Counted from the first letter of the stretch, positions 8,289 to 17,119 are shown. The stretch: DNA of 64,000 nt from Pseudomonas capsici (GCF_017165765.1 NZ_JAFGZD010000003.1:1-64000); one strand, 5' to 3'. The notes: generated from the sequence alone by a model not told the origin. Program-made: numbers and translations.

Positions 8289-8750
8289 TTATTGCGCCTT
8301 TTTGTCCTTTTCCGCTTTCCAGGCTTTGAATTCGGCCCATTCTGCGCGACGTTCTTCCTGCTTCTTGCGAATCTCGTCGAATTCCTTCTGCTGATCCGGT
8401 CTGAGCAGGGCGCGGATCTCGCTGTCGGTCTTGGCCCGTCTGGCGTCCAGTTCGTCCTTCATGGCTTTCTGGTCTGCCGGGGAAAGCTTGGCCAGGTAGC
8501 GCTCGGTGACGTCGCGGCGGTTCTTCATCTGCTCGCCCAGCAATTTACCGATGTCATGGCGTTGTTCGCGAGTCAGGTCCAGGTCGGCAAAAGGGCCGGG
8601 ACCACGTCTCAGTTCCGGGCCAGGGCCGCGATCGCGATCCGCATGCAGGCCTGGAGCGTCGGCCTCAGGGCCGCCTGGTGGCGGTGGTACGGCCATGGCG
8701 ACGGTAGGCAGGGCTGCCGCGAACATCAAGGCTATGAGTGTCTTGCGCAT
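8289..8750 (-). CDS. cpxP: Spy/CpxP family periplasmic protein
   Basis: 153-residue protein with a clear signal peptide (cleavage after AMA near residue 20), a Pro/Gly/Arg-rich linker, then an alpha-helical domain with the two LTxxQ-type motifs: LTREQRHDIGKLL and LRPDQQKEFDEI. Spy and CpxP are periplasmic chaperone-like dimers; CpxP restrains CpxA and is titrated by misfolded protein. The C-terminus is highly charged with Lys/Glu. It sits between the regulator and kinase genes, with its own 142-base upstream gap that contains a candidate CpxR box, so feedback control is likely. Confidence 0.85.
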   Translation of the reverse strand: MRKTLIALMFAAALPTVAMAVPPPPGGPEADAPGLHADRDRGPGPELRRGPGPFADLDLTREQRHDIGKLLGEQMKNRRDVTERYLAKLSPADQKAMKDELDARRAKTDSEIRALLRPDQQKEFDEIRKKQEERRAEWAEFKAWKAEKDKKAQ

Positions 8751-8833
8751 GGTGAATCTCCTTGTCTCTGGTGCGGCTCGTTGCCGTTGGAGCCCAGTTT
8801 AGGGAGATCAAGGTCAAGGGCGGTCAGCGCTGG

Positions 8834-8849
8834 GTAAAGCTTGTGTAAA
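8834..8849. promoter_or_regulatory. Candidate CpxR binding site upstream of cpxP-like gene
   Basis: Two direct GTAAA words on the plus strand, at 8834-8838 and 8845-8849, are separated by six bases, giving an 11-base repeat close to one helical turn. The known CpxR consensus is GTAAA-N4-8-GTAAA. The site lies 84-99 bases before the cpxP-like start and just after the stop of the cpxR-like gene. It is in the orientation opposite to cpxP transcription. Confidence 0.6.
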
Positions 8850-8892
8850 GCGAATCGGCACCCGGATTTACCGAGGCGCCGAGGCTTTTGCT

Positions 8893-9570
8893 TCACAGGC
8901 TGTAGTAGTAGCCGCGGCTGCGCAGCGCCACGATACGAGGCCGGCCATCGGGATGCGGGCCGATCTTCTTGCGCAGGTTACTGACATGCATGTCCAGGCT
9001 GCGGTCATACAGCGTCAGTTTGCGCCCCAGTGCCAGTTGCGCCAGCTCCTGCTTGTCCAGAGGCTCGCCGGGCTGACGCAGCAGCGCTTCGAGCAGGCGG
9101 CTTTCGGAAATGGTCAGGGTCAGTTCTTTTTCGTCGATGCTGACTACGCCACGTACCGGGCTGAAGCACAGGTCGCCCAGTTCAAGCTGGCTGGGTGTGG
9201 CGACCGGATGGCTGCGGCGCAGTACGGCGCGCAGCCTGGCGGTCAGTTCCCGTGGGTCGCAGGGTTTGGCCAGATAGTCGTCGGCACCCAGTTCGAGGCC
9301 GAGGATGCGGTCCAGCGGTTCGCCCCGGGCCGAAAGCATGACGACAGGAAGCTCGGGGTGATCGGTGCGCAGCTGCTTGAGCAATTCAAGGCCGCTGCCA
9401 TCGGGCAGCATCACATCCAGCACCACGGCGGACGGAGAGGTTTCGGCCAGTGTCCGACGCGCACTGTGGCCGTCGTGACAGGCCAGGACCTGAAAACCTT
9501 CCTGGTTCAGCCAACTGCTCAGAAGCTCGCACAGCTCCTGATCATCATCAATTAGTAACAGCTCGCTCAT
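8893..9570 (-). CDS. cpxR: CpxR-like OmpR-family response regulator
   Basis: 225-residue two-domain regulator. The receiver domain has the acidic pocket at Asp9/Asp10, the phosphorylated Asp52 in VVLDVMLPDGSG and the conserved Lys in YLAKPCDPREL near 102. The C-terminal winged helix-turn-helix carries ESRLLEALLRQPGEPL and the DMHVSNLRKKIG recognition region with a closing RSRGYYYSL. It would be activated by the kinase at 6868-8208. It follows the coiled-coil gene at 9578 by seven bases, so the two are probably co-transcribed. Confidence 0.92.
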   Translation of the reverse strand: MSELLLIDDDQELCELLSSWLNQEGFQVLACHDGHSARRTLAETSPSAVVLDVMLPDGSGLELLKQLRTDHPELPVVMLSARGEPLDRILGLELGADDYLAKPCDPRELTARLRAVLRRSHPVATPSQLELGDLCFSPVRGVVSIDEKELTLTISESRLLEALLRQPGEPLDKQELAQLALGRKLTLYDRSLDMHVSNLRKKIGPHPDGRPRIVALRSRGYYYSL

Positions 9571-9577
9571 GACTCAC

Positions 9578-9988
9578 TCAATTTAGCCATTGCTGACGTT
9601 GCTTACGTCGACCGCCGACAAATATACCGCACACCAGGGCTGTTACCGCAACGCCACCGCCTGCAATGAACCATTGTTGCTGTTCGGTTAGCAGGTGTGA
9701 AGAGGCGATGGATTGCGCTTCCTTGAGTTGCAGCTTGAGTCTCTGGTTTTCCTGACGCAAACGTGTCAGTTGCGCGCTTTCACGCTCGGCCGCGGCATTC
9801 TGTGCCTGTCCGAGCTGTTCTTCACGCAGGCGCTCGCTTTCCCTGAGGCGCTGTTCAAGCTCGGCAATACGGCTGGCAGAGCTGGGCAGGTGCAAGGCCT
9901 GCGCGGTGTCGGAACCGCTGCTTTCCTCGGCATGGACTGCACTGTTTACCGCTAACATCATCAACAGACACAACGCACCTGAACGCAT
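9578..9988 (-). CDS. Small membrane-anchored coiled-coil protein of the Cpx locus
   Basis: 136-residue protein with an N-terminal signal-like segment ending in AVHA, a Glu/Gln/Arg-rich coiled coil at about residues 40-93 with leucines at heptad spacing, and a C-terminal transmembrane helix near 106-125 followed by a positive tail. The coiled coil plus C-terminal anchor resembles the end of TIGR04211 SH3-and-anchor proteins, but no SH3 domain is present. It is the first gene of the run leading into the Cpx-like regulator, so a role in envelope sensing is possible. No specific function can be assigned. Confidence 0.7.
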   Translation of the reverse strand: MRSGALCLLMMLAVNSAVHAEESSGSDTAQALHLPSSASRIAELEQRLRESERLREEQLGQAQNAAAERESAQLTRLRQENQRLKLQLKEAQSIASSHLLTEQQQWFIAGGGVAVTALVCGIFVGGRRKQRQQWLN

Positions 9989-10087
9989 CTGAACTCCCTT
10001 GTATAGAGACGTTTCTATTCAAAATATCGAGCAGGTTGTCGGCAGGGAGGCGGGAATGATGAGCATTGCAAGGCAGGATGACGCTGA

Positions 10088-10115
10088 CCGATCCTGCCCG
10101 GGCGGACAGGATCGG
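10088..10115. terminator. Hairpin downstream of the YciI-like gene
   Basis: CCGATCCTG at 10088-10096 pairs perfectly with CAGGATCGG at 10107-10115 around a GC-rich ten-base loop. It lies ten bases beyond the YciI-like stop on the minus strand. There is no clear T run, so terminator activity is uncertain. Confidence 0.4.
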
Positions 10116-10125
10116 GGTGTTGCAT

Positions 10126-10425
10126 TTATGGCAGGACTTGTTTGAACGGCTTGACCACAACATTGCCATAGACGCCTGCGGCAACGAACGGATCGGCCTT
10201 GGCCCAGGTTTCGGCGGCGCTCAGGGACTCGAACTCGGCGACGATCAGGCTACCGCTGAAGCCGGCCGGGCCCGGATCATTGCTGTCCACGGCGGGATGT
10301 GGACCAGCCAGCACCAGACGGCCTGCATCCTTGAGGGCATTGAGACGCTCCAGGTGAGCAGGGCGTACGCTCAGGCGTTTCTCCAGCGAGTCGGCAACAT
10401 CTGTAGCAATGATGGCGTAGAGCAT
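10126..10425 (-). CDS. yciI: YciI-like (YCII family) protein
   Basis: 99-residue ferredoxin-like fold protein of the YCII family, beginning [10 protein letters not shown]. The conserved His-Asp pair is reflected in [18 protein letters not shown] followed by AGPHPAVD, and the C-terminal part has [20 protein letters not shown]. The family is related to muconolactone isomerase-type folds, and the cellular role of YciI is unknown. The start at 10425 sits one base after the stop of the septation protein gene, so the two are translationally adjacent in one operon; an ATG at 10467 would lie inside that upstream gene. Confidence 0.85.
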   Translation of the reverse strand: MLYAIIATDVADSLEKRLSVRPAHLERLNALKDAGRLVLAGPHPAVDSNDPGPAGFSGSLIVAEFESLSAAETWAKADPFVAAGVYGNVVVKPFKQVLP

Positions 10426-10426
10426 G

Positions 10427-11026
10427 TCAGTCCTCGGTTTTGGTGGTGGAAGAAGGGGCGGCGTCACTCAGGTGACGGCTCAGATAGATGCCTTGAGCCA
10501 CCAGGAAGATCAGGGTCATGGCCAGACTGCCGAAGACTTTGAAGTCGACCCAGAAGTCCTGATAGGTAAAGGCCACATAGAGATTGGCTGCGCCGCAGAA
10601 AACGAAGAACAGGACCCAGGCAATGTTGAGTCTGACCCAGACGGCAGCAGGCAGGGTCAGGGCATGGCCCATGACGCGCTGGATCAGCGGGCGATCACCG
10701 ATGAAGTGGCTGCCGGCAAATGCCAGGGCAAACAGCCAGTTGACCACCGGAGCCTTCCATTTGAGGAAAGTTTCGCTGTGAAAGGCCAGGGTCAGGCTGC
10801 CGAAGACCAGACAGGCTATCAGGGTCAGCCATTGGCTCTTTTCCAGTTTGCGCTGTTTGACGTACAGAATCCCGTAGACGACCACGGAGCTGGCGATCAG
10901 CATCGCGGTCGCACTGAAAATCCCGCCCAGCATGTAGCTGTGGCCCAGGATGTCGACGGCTTGAGGTTCGGTCTTGTAGACGATGAAAAACAGGATCAGC
11001 GGGATGAAGTCTATGAATTGTTTCAC
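10427..11026 (-). CDS. yciB: Inner membrane septation protein A (YciB/IspZ family)
   Basis: 199-residue protein with five or so transmembrane helices, opening [17 protein letters not shown] and containing the invariant-looking [20 protein letters not shown] and [20 protein letters not shown]. YciB is needed for normal cell envelope integrity and septation in enterobacteria and for intercellular spread in Shigella. The start is taken as a GTG at 11026, because homologues begin MKQFID; the frame is open to an upstream start at 11065. It is followed after one base by the yciI-like gene and is divergent from rnm, 67 bases away. Confidence 0.9.
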   Translation of the reverse strand: MKQFIDFIPLILFFIVYKTEPQAVDILGHSYMLGGIFSATAMLIASSVVVYGILYVKQRKLEKSQWLTLIACLVFGSLTLAFHSETFLKWKAPVVNWLFALAFAGSHFIGDRPLIQRVMGHALTLPAAVWVRLNIAWVLFFVFCGAANLYVAFTYQDFWVDFKVFGSLAMTLIFLVAQGIYLSRHLSDAAPSSTTKTED

Positions 11027-11093
11027 AATGGCAGCCAGAAGCAGGATGTGACGGCATAATAACAAACATCAAAGACAGCGATAGCTCCCGAAT

Positions 11094-11957
11094 ATGAATG
11101 TTGACCTGCACTGCCACAGCACCGCGTCGGATGGCTCTCTTGCGCCAGCGGCCGTGGTTGCCCGTGCCTATGAAAACGGTGTGCGGGTGCTTTCGCTGAC
11201 CGATCATGACACGGTCGAAGGCCTCGAAGAGGCCCGTGCGGCCGCGCATTCTCTGGGGATGCAGCTGGTCAATGGTGTCGAGCTGTCCTGCACCTGGGGA
11301 GGCGCAACCATTCATATTCTGGGCTACGGATTCGACGTGAAAGCCCAGGCGCTGGTGGATGCAATCGAGCGTTTGCACGAGGGGCGCTGGCTGCGAGCCG
11401 AGGAAATCAGCCGAAAACTGGCGCTCAAAGGTATGACCGGGGCGCTGGAAGGTGCCCGGGCGATCCAGCAGGAGCTGGGCGATAGCGGCAATGCACCGGC
11501 ACGGCCACACTTTGCCGACTATCTGGTGCGTGCCGGTTTTGTAAAGGATCGCGCCGAGGCTTTTCGCAAATGGCTGGGGGCAGGCAAGCTGGGGGATGTG
11601 AAGCAGCATTGGCCGACCCTGGACGAAACCGTCGCCACTTTGCGGGCTTCGGGTGCCTGGGTCAGTCTGGCACATCCATCGCATTATGACTTCACGCGCA
11701 GTAAACGGCGTAAACTGGTCGCCGATTTCATCCAGGCTGGTGGCCATGCCATCGAAGTGGTCAATGGCATGCAACCTGCCGATCAGGTCGGAACCCTGGC
11801 GATACTGGCTCGTGAGTTCGGTCTGCTGGTCACCGCCGGCAGCGATTTCCATGGCCCTGGCGCCTGGTCCGAGATCGGTATATACCGGCCATTACCCGAG
11901 GATCTGCCGCCATTGTGGTGCAGATTCAAACATGAACAGCCTCCAGCCTCCGTCTGA
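11094..11957 (+). CDS. rnm: PHP-domain 5'-3' exoribonuclease / nucleotide phosphatase (RNase AM)
   Basis: 287-residue PHP domain enzyme. Metal-binding residues are visible in DLHCHSTASDG at residues 4-14, LTDHDTVEG near 37, GVELS near 62, SLAHPSHY in the second half and TAGSDFHGPG near the end. The E. coli homologue (YciV, RNase AM) removes 5' overhangs of 5S, 16S and 23S rRNA and hydrolyses 3',5'-bisphosphonucleotides. Here it is the first gene of a run rnm, yciO, scpA, scpB with small or no gaps, the same order seen across gamma-proteobacteria. Confidence 0.9.
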   Translation: MNVDLHCHSTASDGSLAPAAVVARAYENGVRVLSLTDHDTVEGLEEARAAAHSLGMQLVNGVELSCTWGGATIHILGYGFDVKAQALVDAIERLHEGRWLRAEEISRKLALKGMTGALEGARAIQQELGDSGNAPARPHFADYLVRAGFVKDRAEAFRKWLGAGKLGDVKQHWPTLDETVATLRASGAWVSLAHPSHYDFTRSKRRKLVADFIQAGGHAIEVVNGMQPADQVGTLAILAREFGLLVTAGSDFHGPGAWSEIGIYRPLPEDLPPLWCRFKHEQPPASV

Positions 11958-11970
11958 ACAGGAAGTTACC

Positions 11971-12600
11971 GTGAGTCAATTTTTCCAGGTCCACCCGGAG
12001 AACCCGCAACCGCGTCTGATCAAACAGGCAGCGGAAATCATCAAGGCCGGCGGGCTGGTGGTGTACCCGACCGATTCGTCCTATGCGCTGGGCTGCCAGA
12101 TCGGCGACAAGAGCGCCATCGAGCGCATCCGCCGTCTGCGTCAACTGGACGACAAGCACAACTTCACCCTGATGTGCTGCGACCTGTCACAACTGGGGCT
12201 GTTCGCCAAGGTCGATACCGGTGCCTTTCGCGCTCTCAAGACCCATACGCCCGGGCCTTACACCTTTATTCTGAATGCAACCCGTGAAGTGCCGCGCCTG
12301 ATCCTGCATCCCAAGCGTCGCACCATTGGTCTGCGGGTGCCCAGCCATCCCATTGCCCAGGCCCTGCTGGAGCAGTTGGGCGAGCCACTGATGAGTGTCA
12401 GCCTGATCATGCCCGGCGACAGCGTACCCTTGAGCGACCCTTATGAAATGCGTCAGATCCTGGAGCATCAGGTGGACCTGATCATCGATGGCGGCATGGG
12501 CGGTATTTCGGCTTCCACCGTTATCAGCCTGGCTGACGGGGACCCGCAGATCATCCGTGTGGGATGCGGCGATCCGACGCCGTTCGGTGAAGACGCGTAA
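11971..12600 (+). CDS. yciO: YciO, Sua5/YrdC-family protein
   Basis: 209-residue member of the YrdC/Sua5 RNA- and nucleotide-binding fold, closest to the YciO branch rather than to the tRNA threonylcarbamoyl synthase TsaC. It has the family's GGLVVYPTDSSYALGC entrance, KHNFTLMCCDLS, RRTIGLRVPSHPIAQALL and SASTVISLADG. YciO has weak threonylcarbamoyl-AMP activity and its role is unclear. The start is set at a GTG at 11971, which has CAGGAAG upstream; an ATG at 11932 inside the end of rnm is possible. Its TAA stop overlaps the ATG of scpA (TAATG). Confidence 0.85.
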   Translation: MSQFFQVHPENPQPRLIKQAAEIIKAGGLVVYPTDSSYALGCQIGDKSAIERIRRLRQLDDKHNFTLMCCDLSQLGLFAKVDTGAFRALKTHTPGPYTFILNATREVPRLILHPKRRTIGLRVPSHPIAQALLEQLGEPLMSVSLIMPGDSVPLSDPYEMRQILEHQVDLIIDGGMGGISASTVISLADGDPQIIRVGCGDPTPFGEDA

Positions 12601-13418
12601 TGACGACTCCGGAAACGGTAGACAGTCAGGCCGATGCCCAGCAGGAACTGCCGTTCGCTCTGGTCTATGGGCAGGCGGTCACGCAAATGCCGCTGGACCT
12701 CTATATTCCGCCGGATGCCCTGGAAGTCTTTCTTGAAGCCTTCGAGGGACCGCTTGACCTGCTGCTGTACCTGATCCGCAAACAGAACATCGACATTCTC
12801 GACATCCCGGTAGCGGAAATCACCCGCCAGTACATGGGTTATGTCGAGTTGATGAAAACCGTGCGTCTCGAGCTGGCTGCCGAATATCTGGTGATGGCTG
12901 CGATGCTGGCCGAGATCAAGTCGCGCATGCTGCTGCCGCGCTCGGCAGAAGTGGAAGAGGATGAAGAAGATCCCCGTGCCGAACTGATCCGCCGTCTCCA
13001 GGAGTACGAGCGTTTCAAGGTCGCGGCCGAAGGGATCGATGGCTTGTCGCGGGTCGGCCGCGATGTGATAGTGCCAAAGCTGGATGCCCCCGAAGCGAGG
13101 GCGCGCAAGCTGCTGCCGGATGTCAGCCTGGAAGAAGTCCTGATGTCCATGGCCGAGGTGCTGCACCGGGGCGACATGTTCGAAAGCCACCAGGTCAGCC
13201 GTGAGGCATTGTCGACCCGCGAGCGCATGAGCGATGTGCTCGAACGTCTCAAGGGCGGCGGTTTTGTGCCTTTTGCCGAACTGTTCACTGCTGAAGAAGG
13301 GCGGCTCGGCGTTGTGGTGACTTTCATGGCCGTGCTTGAACTGGTCAAGGAGTCTCTGGTGGAGCTGGTCCAAAACGAGCCCTTTGCGGCGATCCATGTC
13401 CGGGCGCGAGCCGAGTAG
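12600..13418 (+). CDS. scpA: Segregation and condensation protein A (kleisin)
   Basis: 272-residue kleisin that bridges an SMC dimer with ScpB in chromosome condensation. The N-terminal SMC-neck-binding helix is in FEGPLDLLLYLIRKQN near residues 49-65, then DIPVAEITRQY and a helical AAEYLVMAAMLAEIKSRMLLP. An acidic linker (EEDEEDP) precedes the middle region, and the winged-helix C-terminus contains FVPFAELFTAEEGRLGVVVTF. The start overlaps the yciO stop by one base, implying translational coupling, and scpB begins 15 bases after its stop. Confidence 0.95.
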   Translation: MTTPETVDSQADAQQELPFALVYGQAVTQMPLDLYIPPDALEVFLEAFEGPLDLLLYLIRKQNIDILDIPVAEITRQYMGYVELMKTVRLELAAEYLVMAAMLAEIKSRMLLPRSAEVEEDEEDPRAELIRRLQEYERFKVAAEGIDGLSRVGRDVIVPKLDAPEARARKLLPDVSLEEVLMSMAEVLHRGDMFESHQVSREALSTRERMSDVLERLKGGGFVPFAELFTAEEGRLGVVVTFMAVLELVKESLVELVQNEPFAAIHVRARAE

Positions 13419-13433
13419 AGCAAGAACTGAATC

Positions 13434-14195
13434 ATGAACCTCAATGAACCCCGCGAACTGGCCCCGTTGCTTGAAGCATTTCTGCTGGCTTCTGGAAAAC
13501 CGCAGACACTGGAGCGCCTGTACGAGCTGTTCGAGGAGGGCGAGCGTCCGGAACCGGCGGTCTTCAAGAAGGCTCTGCAGGTGCTGGGCAAATCCTGTGA
13601 CGGGCGGGCTTTCGAGCTCAAGGAAGTCGCTTCCGGCTATCGCCTGCAGATTCGCGAGCGCTTTTCGCCCTGGGTCGGGCGTTTGTGGGAAGAGCGTCCT
13701 CAGCGCTATTCCCGGGCCATGCTGGAAACCCTGGCACTGATTGCCTATCGCCAGCCGATTACCCGTGGCGAGATCGAAGATGTACGTGGCGTGGCGGTCA
13801 ACAGCCATATCGTCAAGACGCTGATGGAGCGCGAGTGGATCAGGGTCGTGGGTTATCGGGATGTACCCGGCAAGCCTGCGATGTTTGCGACCACCAAGGG
13901 CTTTCTCGATCATTTCAACCTCAAGAGCCTTGAAGAACTGCCGCCGCTGGCCGACCTGCGCGAGATGGAGGCCGAGCCGGTGCTCGAATTCGACGATGCC
14001 CCGGTCCCGGCGCATCTGCAGGCCCTGGCCGATGCGAGTCTTGAGCTCGATGAGCAGGAGCCTGAAGCGCCACGGGATGAAACCAGCTTCCGCAGCCTGT
14101 TGCTTGAACTCGACTCCATGGAGCAGGGTCTGAAGACCGACTTCGATGATCTGTTGGTCGAACAGCCCGACAAAGAGCCAGAAGACGATGTTTGA
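13434..14195 (+). CDS. scpB: Segregation and condensation protein B
   Basis: 253-residue ScpB with two winged-helix domains in the first 180 residues (LEAFLLASGKPQTLERLYEL at the start; RQPITRGEIEDVRGVAV in the second). It binds the middle of ScpA to form the SMC-ScpAB complex. The C-terminal 70 residues are acidic and probably disordered, an extension beyond the usual core of about 180-200 residues that is common in Pseudomonas. Gap to scpA is 15 bases. Confidence 0.94.
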   Translation: MNLNEPRELAPLLEAFLLASGKPQTLERLYELFEEGERPEPAVFKKALQVLGKSCDGRAFELKEVASGYRLQIRERFSPWVGRLWEERPQRYSRAMLETLALIAYRQPITRGEIEDVRGVAVNSHIVKTLMEREWIRVVGYRDVPGKPAMFATTKGFLDHFNLKSLEELPPLADLREMEAEPVLEFDDAPVPAHLQALADASLELDEQEPEAPRDETSFRSLLLELDSMEQGLKTDFDDLLVEQPDKEPEDDV

Positions 14196-14236
14196 TATAA
14201 ACCTGCAGGAAGCGAATTCATTCGCGAACAGACCCT

Positions 14237-14428
14237 ATGAGCAGCACCAGAAACCCCTGCATCAGCCTCTGCAAGTTTGACGATGACATCTGCCTGGGCT
14301 GTGGTCGCAGCAAGCGAGAGATCAAGGCCTGGAAGAAACTCGACAAGGACGACAAGCGGATAGTGCTGGCCGAGTCGGCCATGCGTCTGGCGAAGCTGAA
14401 GACCACCGGTCGCAAAAAGAAGAAGTGA
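14237..14428 (+). CDS. DUF1289 family small cysteine protein
   Basis: 63-residue protein with the DUF1289 cysteine pattern NPCISLCKFDDDICLGCGR: four cysteines at residues 8, 12, 19 and 22 that could bind zinc or an iron-sulfur group. A WKKL segment follows, and the end is a Lys-rich tail, suggesting nucleic acid contact. The function is unknown. It lies between scpB and rluB, 41 bases after scpB, so it is probably in the same transcript. Confidence 0.85.
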   Translation: MSSTRNPCISLCKFDDDICLGCGRSKREIKAWKKLDKDDKRIVLAESAMRLAKLKTTGRKKKK

Positions 14429-14613
14429 CCGGCAGATTTTCAGTTGCCCCGGGATGCGCAACCGGCTGCATGAGCGTATCATTCGCGACCCTTTGGCGAA
14501 TCCGCTTCGCCCAGGCATACAGTATTTCGCCTTGCGGCTATCCACAGCGCGCGGGGCAGCAGGTCTTGCCGGTCCTCGGCAATCCCTGATTCGACACACC
14601 GGGAGGTGCCCAG

Positions 14614-15825
14614 ATGAGTGAAAAAGACACGCAGGACAGCCAGGAAATCAGACCCGCAGGTGAAAAGCTGCAGAAGGTTCTGGCACGTATTGGCGTCGGT
14701 TCGCGCCGTGACGTCGAGGCCTGGATCAGCCAGGGCCGCATCAAGGTCAATGGCCGCGACGCCACCCTTGGTCAGCGCGTCGACATGCATGACGCCATTA
14801 CCGTTGACGGTCGCGTCATCAAGCGCGAAGAGGCTGCCGAGACGGTACGCCGCGTCATCATGTACAACAAGCCGGATGGCGAGATCTGCACCCGTGACGA
14901 CCCGGAAGGCCGTCCAACGGTGTTCGACCGCCTGCCGCGCCCCAAGGAAGGCCGCTGGATCAATATCGGTCGCCTGGACATCAACACCACAGGTCTGCTG
15001 ATGTTCACCACCGACGGTGAGCTGGCCAACCGTCTGATGCACCCGTCTTTCGAGATGGACCGTGAATATGCGGTACGTGTGCGTGGCGAAGTCGATGACG
15101 ACATGCTGCTGCGCCTCAAGAACGGCGTGATCCTCGAAGACGGTCCTGCCCGTTTCACCGACATCCAGCAGGCACCGGGTGGTGAAGGTTTCAACCACTG
15201 GTATCACTGTGTGGTGATGGAAGGCCGCAACCGTGAAGTACGTCGTCTCTGGGAGTCCCAGGGCCTGGTGGTCAGCCGCCTCAAGCGCGTTCGTTACGGG
15301 CCGGTATTCCTCAACTCGGACCTGCCGATGGGCCGCTGGCGCGAAATGAGCCAGCAGGAAGTCGACATCCTGGCAGCCGAAGTCGGCCTTACGCCTGTGG
15401 CCCAGCCGCAGATGAATGCCAAGACCAAGGACAAGCTGGAACGCTTGCAGCGTCAGTCGTCCCGCCCACTGGGCAAGGGCGAGCGCGTACGCACTCTGCG
15501 TCCTGCCAATGGCGCACCGGCCACCAGCGAGCGTGCTCCGCGTCAACCGCAGGTTACTGGCAGCGACCGTCGTGGCGACTCCACGCAGCGCCCGCCACGC
15601 AAGGATTCGGGCAAGCCGGGTGCGCGTACCCCGCGTCCTGCCGAGAACGGCCGTGGTACTCCGGTTGCCGAGCGCCCAAGCGATGTGAACAAGCGTCCGG
15701 CCAAACCTTCGCCAAAGCGCGCAGGCATCAAGCTGGTCGATGACGATGCTCCATCGGGCAAGCGTCGTGGCCCGCCGGCCGGTTCCGGCCAGCGTCCGGG
15801 TTTCGGACGTCGCAAGCCGCAGTAA
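14614..15825 (+). CDS. rluB: 23S rRNA pseudouridine synthase RluB
   Basis: 403-residue RsuA/RluB-family enzyme, expected to make pseudouridine 2605 in 23S rRNA. An S4 RNA-binding domain (about 17-70, with VGSRRDVEAWISQGRIKVNG) precedes the catalytic domain, whose nucleophile is Asp122 in GRLDINTTGLLMFTTDG. MEGRNREVRRLWESQG gives the last family motif. From about residue 265 a tail of roughly 140 residues rich in Arg, Pro, Lys and Gly follows, typical of proteins that stay on ribosomal RNA but longer than E. coli RluB (291 residues). GGGAGG lies before the ATG. A strong terminator follows the stop. Confidence 0.93.
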   Translation: MSEKDTQDSQEIRPAGEKLQKVLARIGVGSRRDVEAWISQGRIKVNGRDATLGQRVDMHDAITVDGRVIKREEAAETVRRVIMYNKPDGEICTRDDPEGRPTVFDRLPRPKEGRWINIGRLDINTTGLLMFTTDGELANRLMHPSFEMDREYAVRVRGEVDDDMLLRLKNGVILEDGPARFTDIQQAPGGEGFNHWYHCVVMEGRNREVRRLWESQGLVVSRLKRVRYGPVFLNSDLPMGRWREMSQQEVDILAAEVGLTPVAQPQMNAKTKDKLERLQRQSSRPLGKGERVRTLRPANGAPATSERAPRQPQVTGSDRRGDSTQRPPRKDSGKPGARTPRPAENGRGTPVAERPSDVNKRPAKPSPKRAGIKLVDDDAPSGKRRGPPAGSGQRPGFGRRKPQ

Positions 15826-15841
15826 GGGTTGAATGACTCTG

Positions 15842-15869
15842 AAAACGCCAGTTTCGACTGGCGTTTTTT
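15842..15869 (+). terminator. Rho-independent terminator of rluB
   Basis: AAAACGCCAGT (15842-15852) pairs with ACTGGCGTTTT (15857-15867) around a four-base loop and runs into a six-T tract. It is 16 bases after the rluB stop. Confidence 0.92.
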
Positions 15870-15905
15870 ATGGGCGCTCGATAGCGAATTATCGAACGGT
15901 ATCGA

Positions 15906-15924
15906 GCGAATGATTCTCGTTATG
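15906..15924. promoter_or_regulatory. Fur-box-like sequence in the nadA leader
   Basis: GCGAATGATTCTCGTTATG matches the 19-base Fur consensus at 13 positions by my count. It lies 122-140 bases before the nadA start, immediately after a nine-base inverted repeat (CGCTCGATA at 15875-15883 and its complement at 15900-15908). NadA holds an iron-sulfur cluster, so iron control is possible, but a 13/19 match can occur by chance. Confidence 0.35.
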
Positions 15925-16045
15925 CTGTTTGGCCGCGAAACCGACGAAAAATCAGTCTCTTGCGACCGTTGCCAGCTTTTTTCTTGAATGCCTTTCCGGT
16001 GTAAACTTGTCGCTCGCGCTCAAGTGCATTCAGGTCCCGCTAAAA

Positions 16046-17104
16046 ATGACGCAGATTTCCGAACGCTTTCTGGTACAGGCTCACCTCGATGCCAAGCAGC
16101 CCAAAGCGCTGAGTATTGAAGAACAGGCCCATTACCGCGCCGAAATCGCTGCCGAACTCAAGGCGCGGGATGCGGTGCTCGTTGCCCACTATTACTGCGA
16201 CCCGGTCATACAGGCCCTGGCCGAAGAAACCGGCGGTTGCGTGGCCGACTCTCTGGAAATGGCACGCTTCAGCAATAACCATTCAGCCAGTACCGTGCTG
16301 GTGGCCGGCGTGCGTTTCATGGGGGAAACCGCCAAGATCCTCAATCCGGAAAAACGGGTATTCATGCCGACGCTTGAAGCCACCTGTTCCCTGGATGTCG
16401 GCTGTCCTGTCGATGAGTTTTCCGCTTTCTGCGATCAGCATCCTGACCGCACCGTGGTGGTCTACGCCAACACATCGGCCGCAGTCAAAGCCCGTGCCGA
16501 CTGGGTTGTAACGTCAGGCTGTGCCCTGGAGATCGTCGAAAGCCTGATGGATAACGGCGAGAAAATCATCTGGGCACCGGACAAGCACCTGGGGCGTTAT
16601 ATCCAGCGTGAAACCGGTGCCGACATGTTGCTCTGGGATGGTGCCTGTATCGTTCACGAAGAGTTCAAGTCCAAGCAACTGCAAGACATGAAGGCGCTGT
16701 ATCCGGACGCTGCCGTGCTGGTCCATCCCGAGTCGCCCGAGGAGGTCATTGCCCTGGCCGATGCGGTGGGCTCTACCAGCCAGATGATCGCCGCCGCCCA
16801 GCGCATGCCCAACAAGACATTTATCGTGGCCACCGACCGCGGCATTTTCTACAAGATGCAGCAGTTGTGCCCGGACAAGGTCTTCATCGAAGCGCCAACG
16901 GCCGGTAATGGCGCGGCGTGCCGCAGTTGCGCTCATTGTCCCTGGATGGCGATGAACACCCTTGAGCGCACCTTGCAGTGCCTGCGGGAGGGCGGCAACG
17001 AGATCTTCGTCGACCCTGCGTTGATCCCCCATGCCGTGCGTCCTCTGCAGCGGATGCTGGATTTCACCCAGGCGGCTCGCATGAAACAGGCGGGGAATGC
17101 CTGA
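16046..17104 (+). CDS. nadA: Quinolinate synthase NadA
   Basis: 352-residue enzyme that condenses iminoaspartate with dihydroxyacetone phosphate to quinolinate in NAD synthesis, using a 4Fe-4S cluster. The three cluster ligands of E. coli NadA (113, 200, 297) correspond to Cys114, Cys201 and Cys298 here; the last lies in [26 protein letters not shown] near residue 48 is the substrate region. The start at 16046 gives MTQISERF; an in-frame extension to 15929 would cover the promoter region. It heads the block matching PA1004-PA1013 and is followed by a bidirectional terminator. Confidence 0.95.
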   Translation: MTQISERFLVQAHLDAKQPKALSIEEQAHYRAEIAAELKARDAVLVAHYYCDPVIQALAEETGGCVADSLEMARFSNNHSASTVLVAGVRFMGETAKILNPEKRVFMPTLEATCSLDVGCPVDEFSAFCDQHPDRTVVVYANTSAAVKARADWVVTSGCALEIVESLMDNGEKIIWAPDKHLGRYIQRETGADMLLWDGACIVHEEFKSKQLQDMKALYPDAAVLVHPESPEEVIALADAVGSTSQMIAAAQRMPNKTFIVATDRGIFYKMQQLCPDKVFIEAPTAGNGAACRSCAHCPWMAMNTLERTLQCLREGGNEIFVDPALIPHAVRPLQRMLDFTQAARMKQAGNA

Positions 17105-17119
17105 TAGCGGTGCCTGAAA

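Noticed and set aside
12468..14015. A 515-codon minus-strand frame over scpA and scpB
   Set aside because: Antisense to two core genes, no family match.
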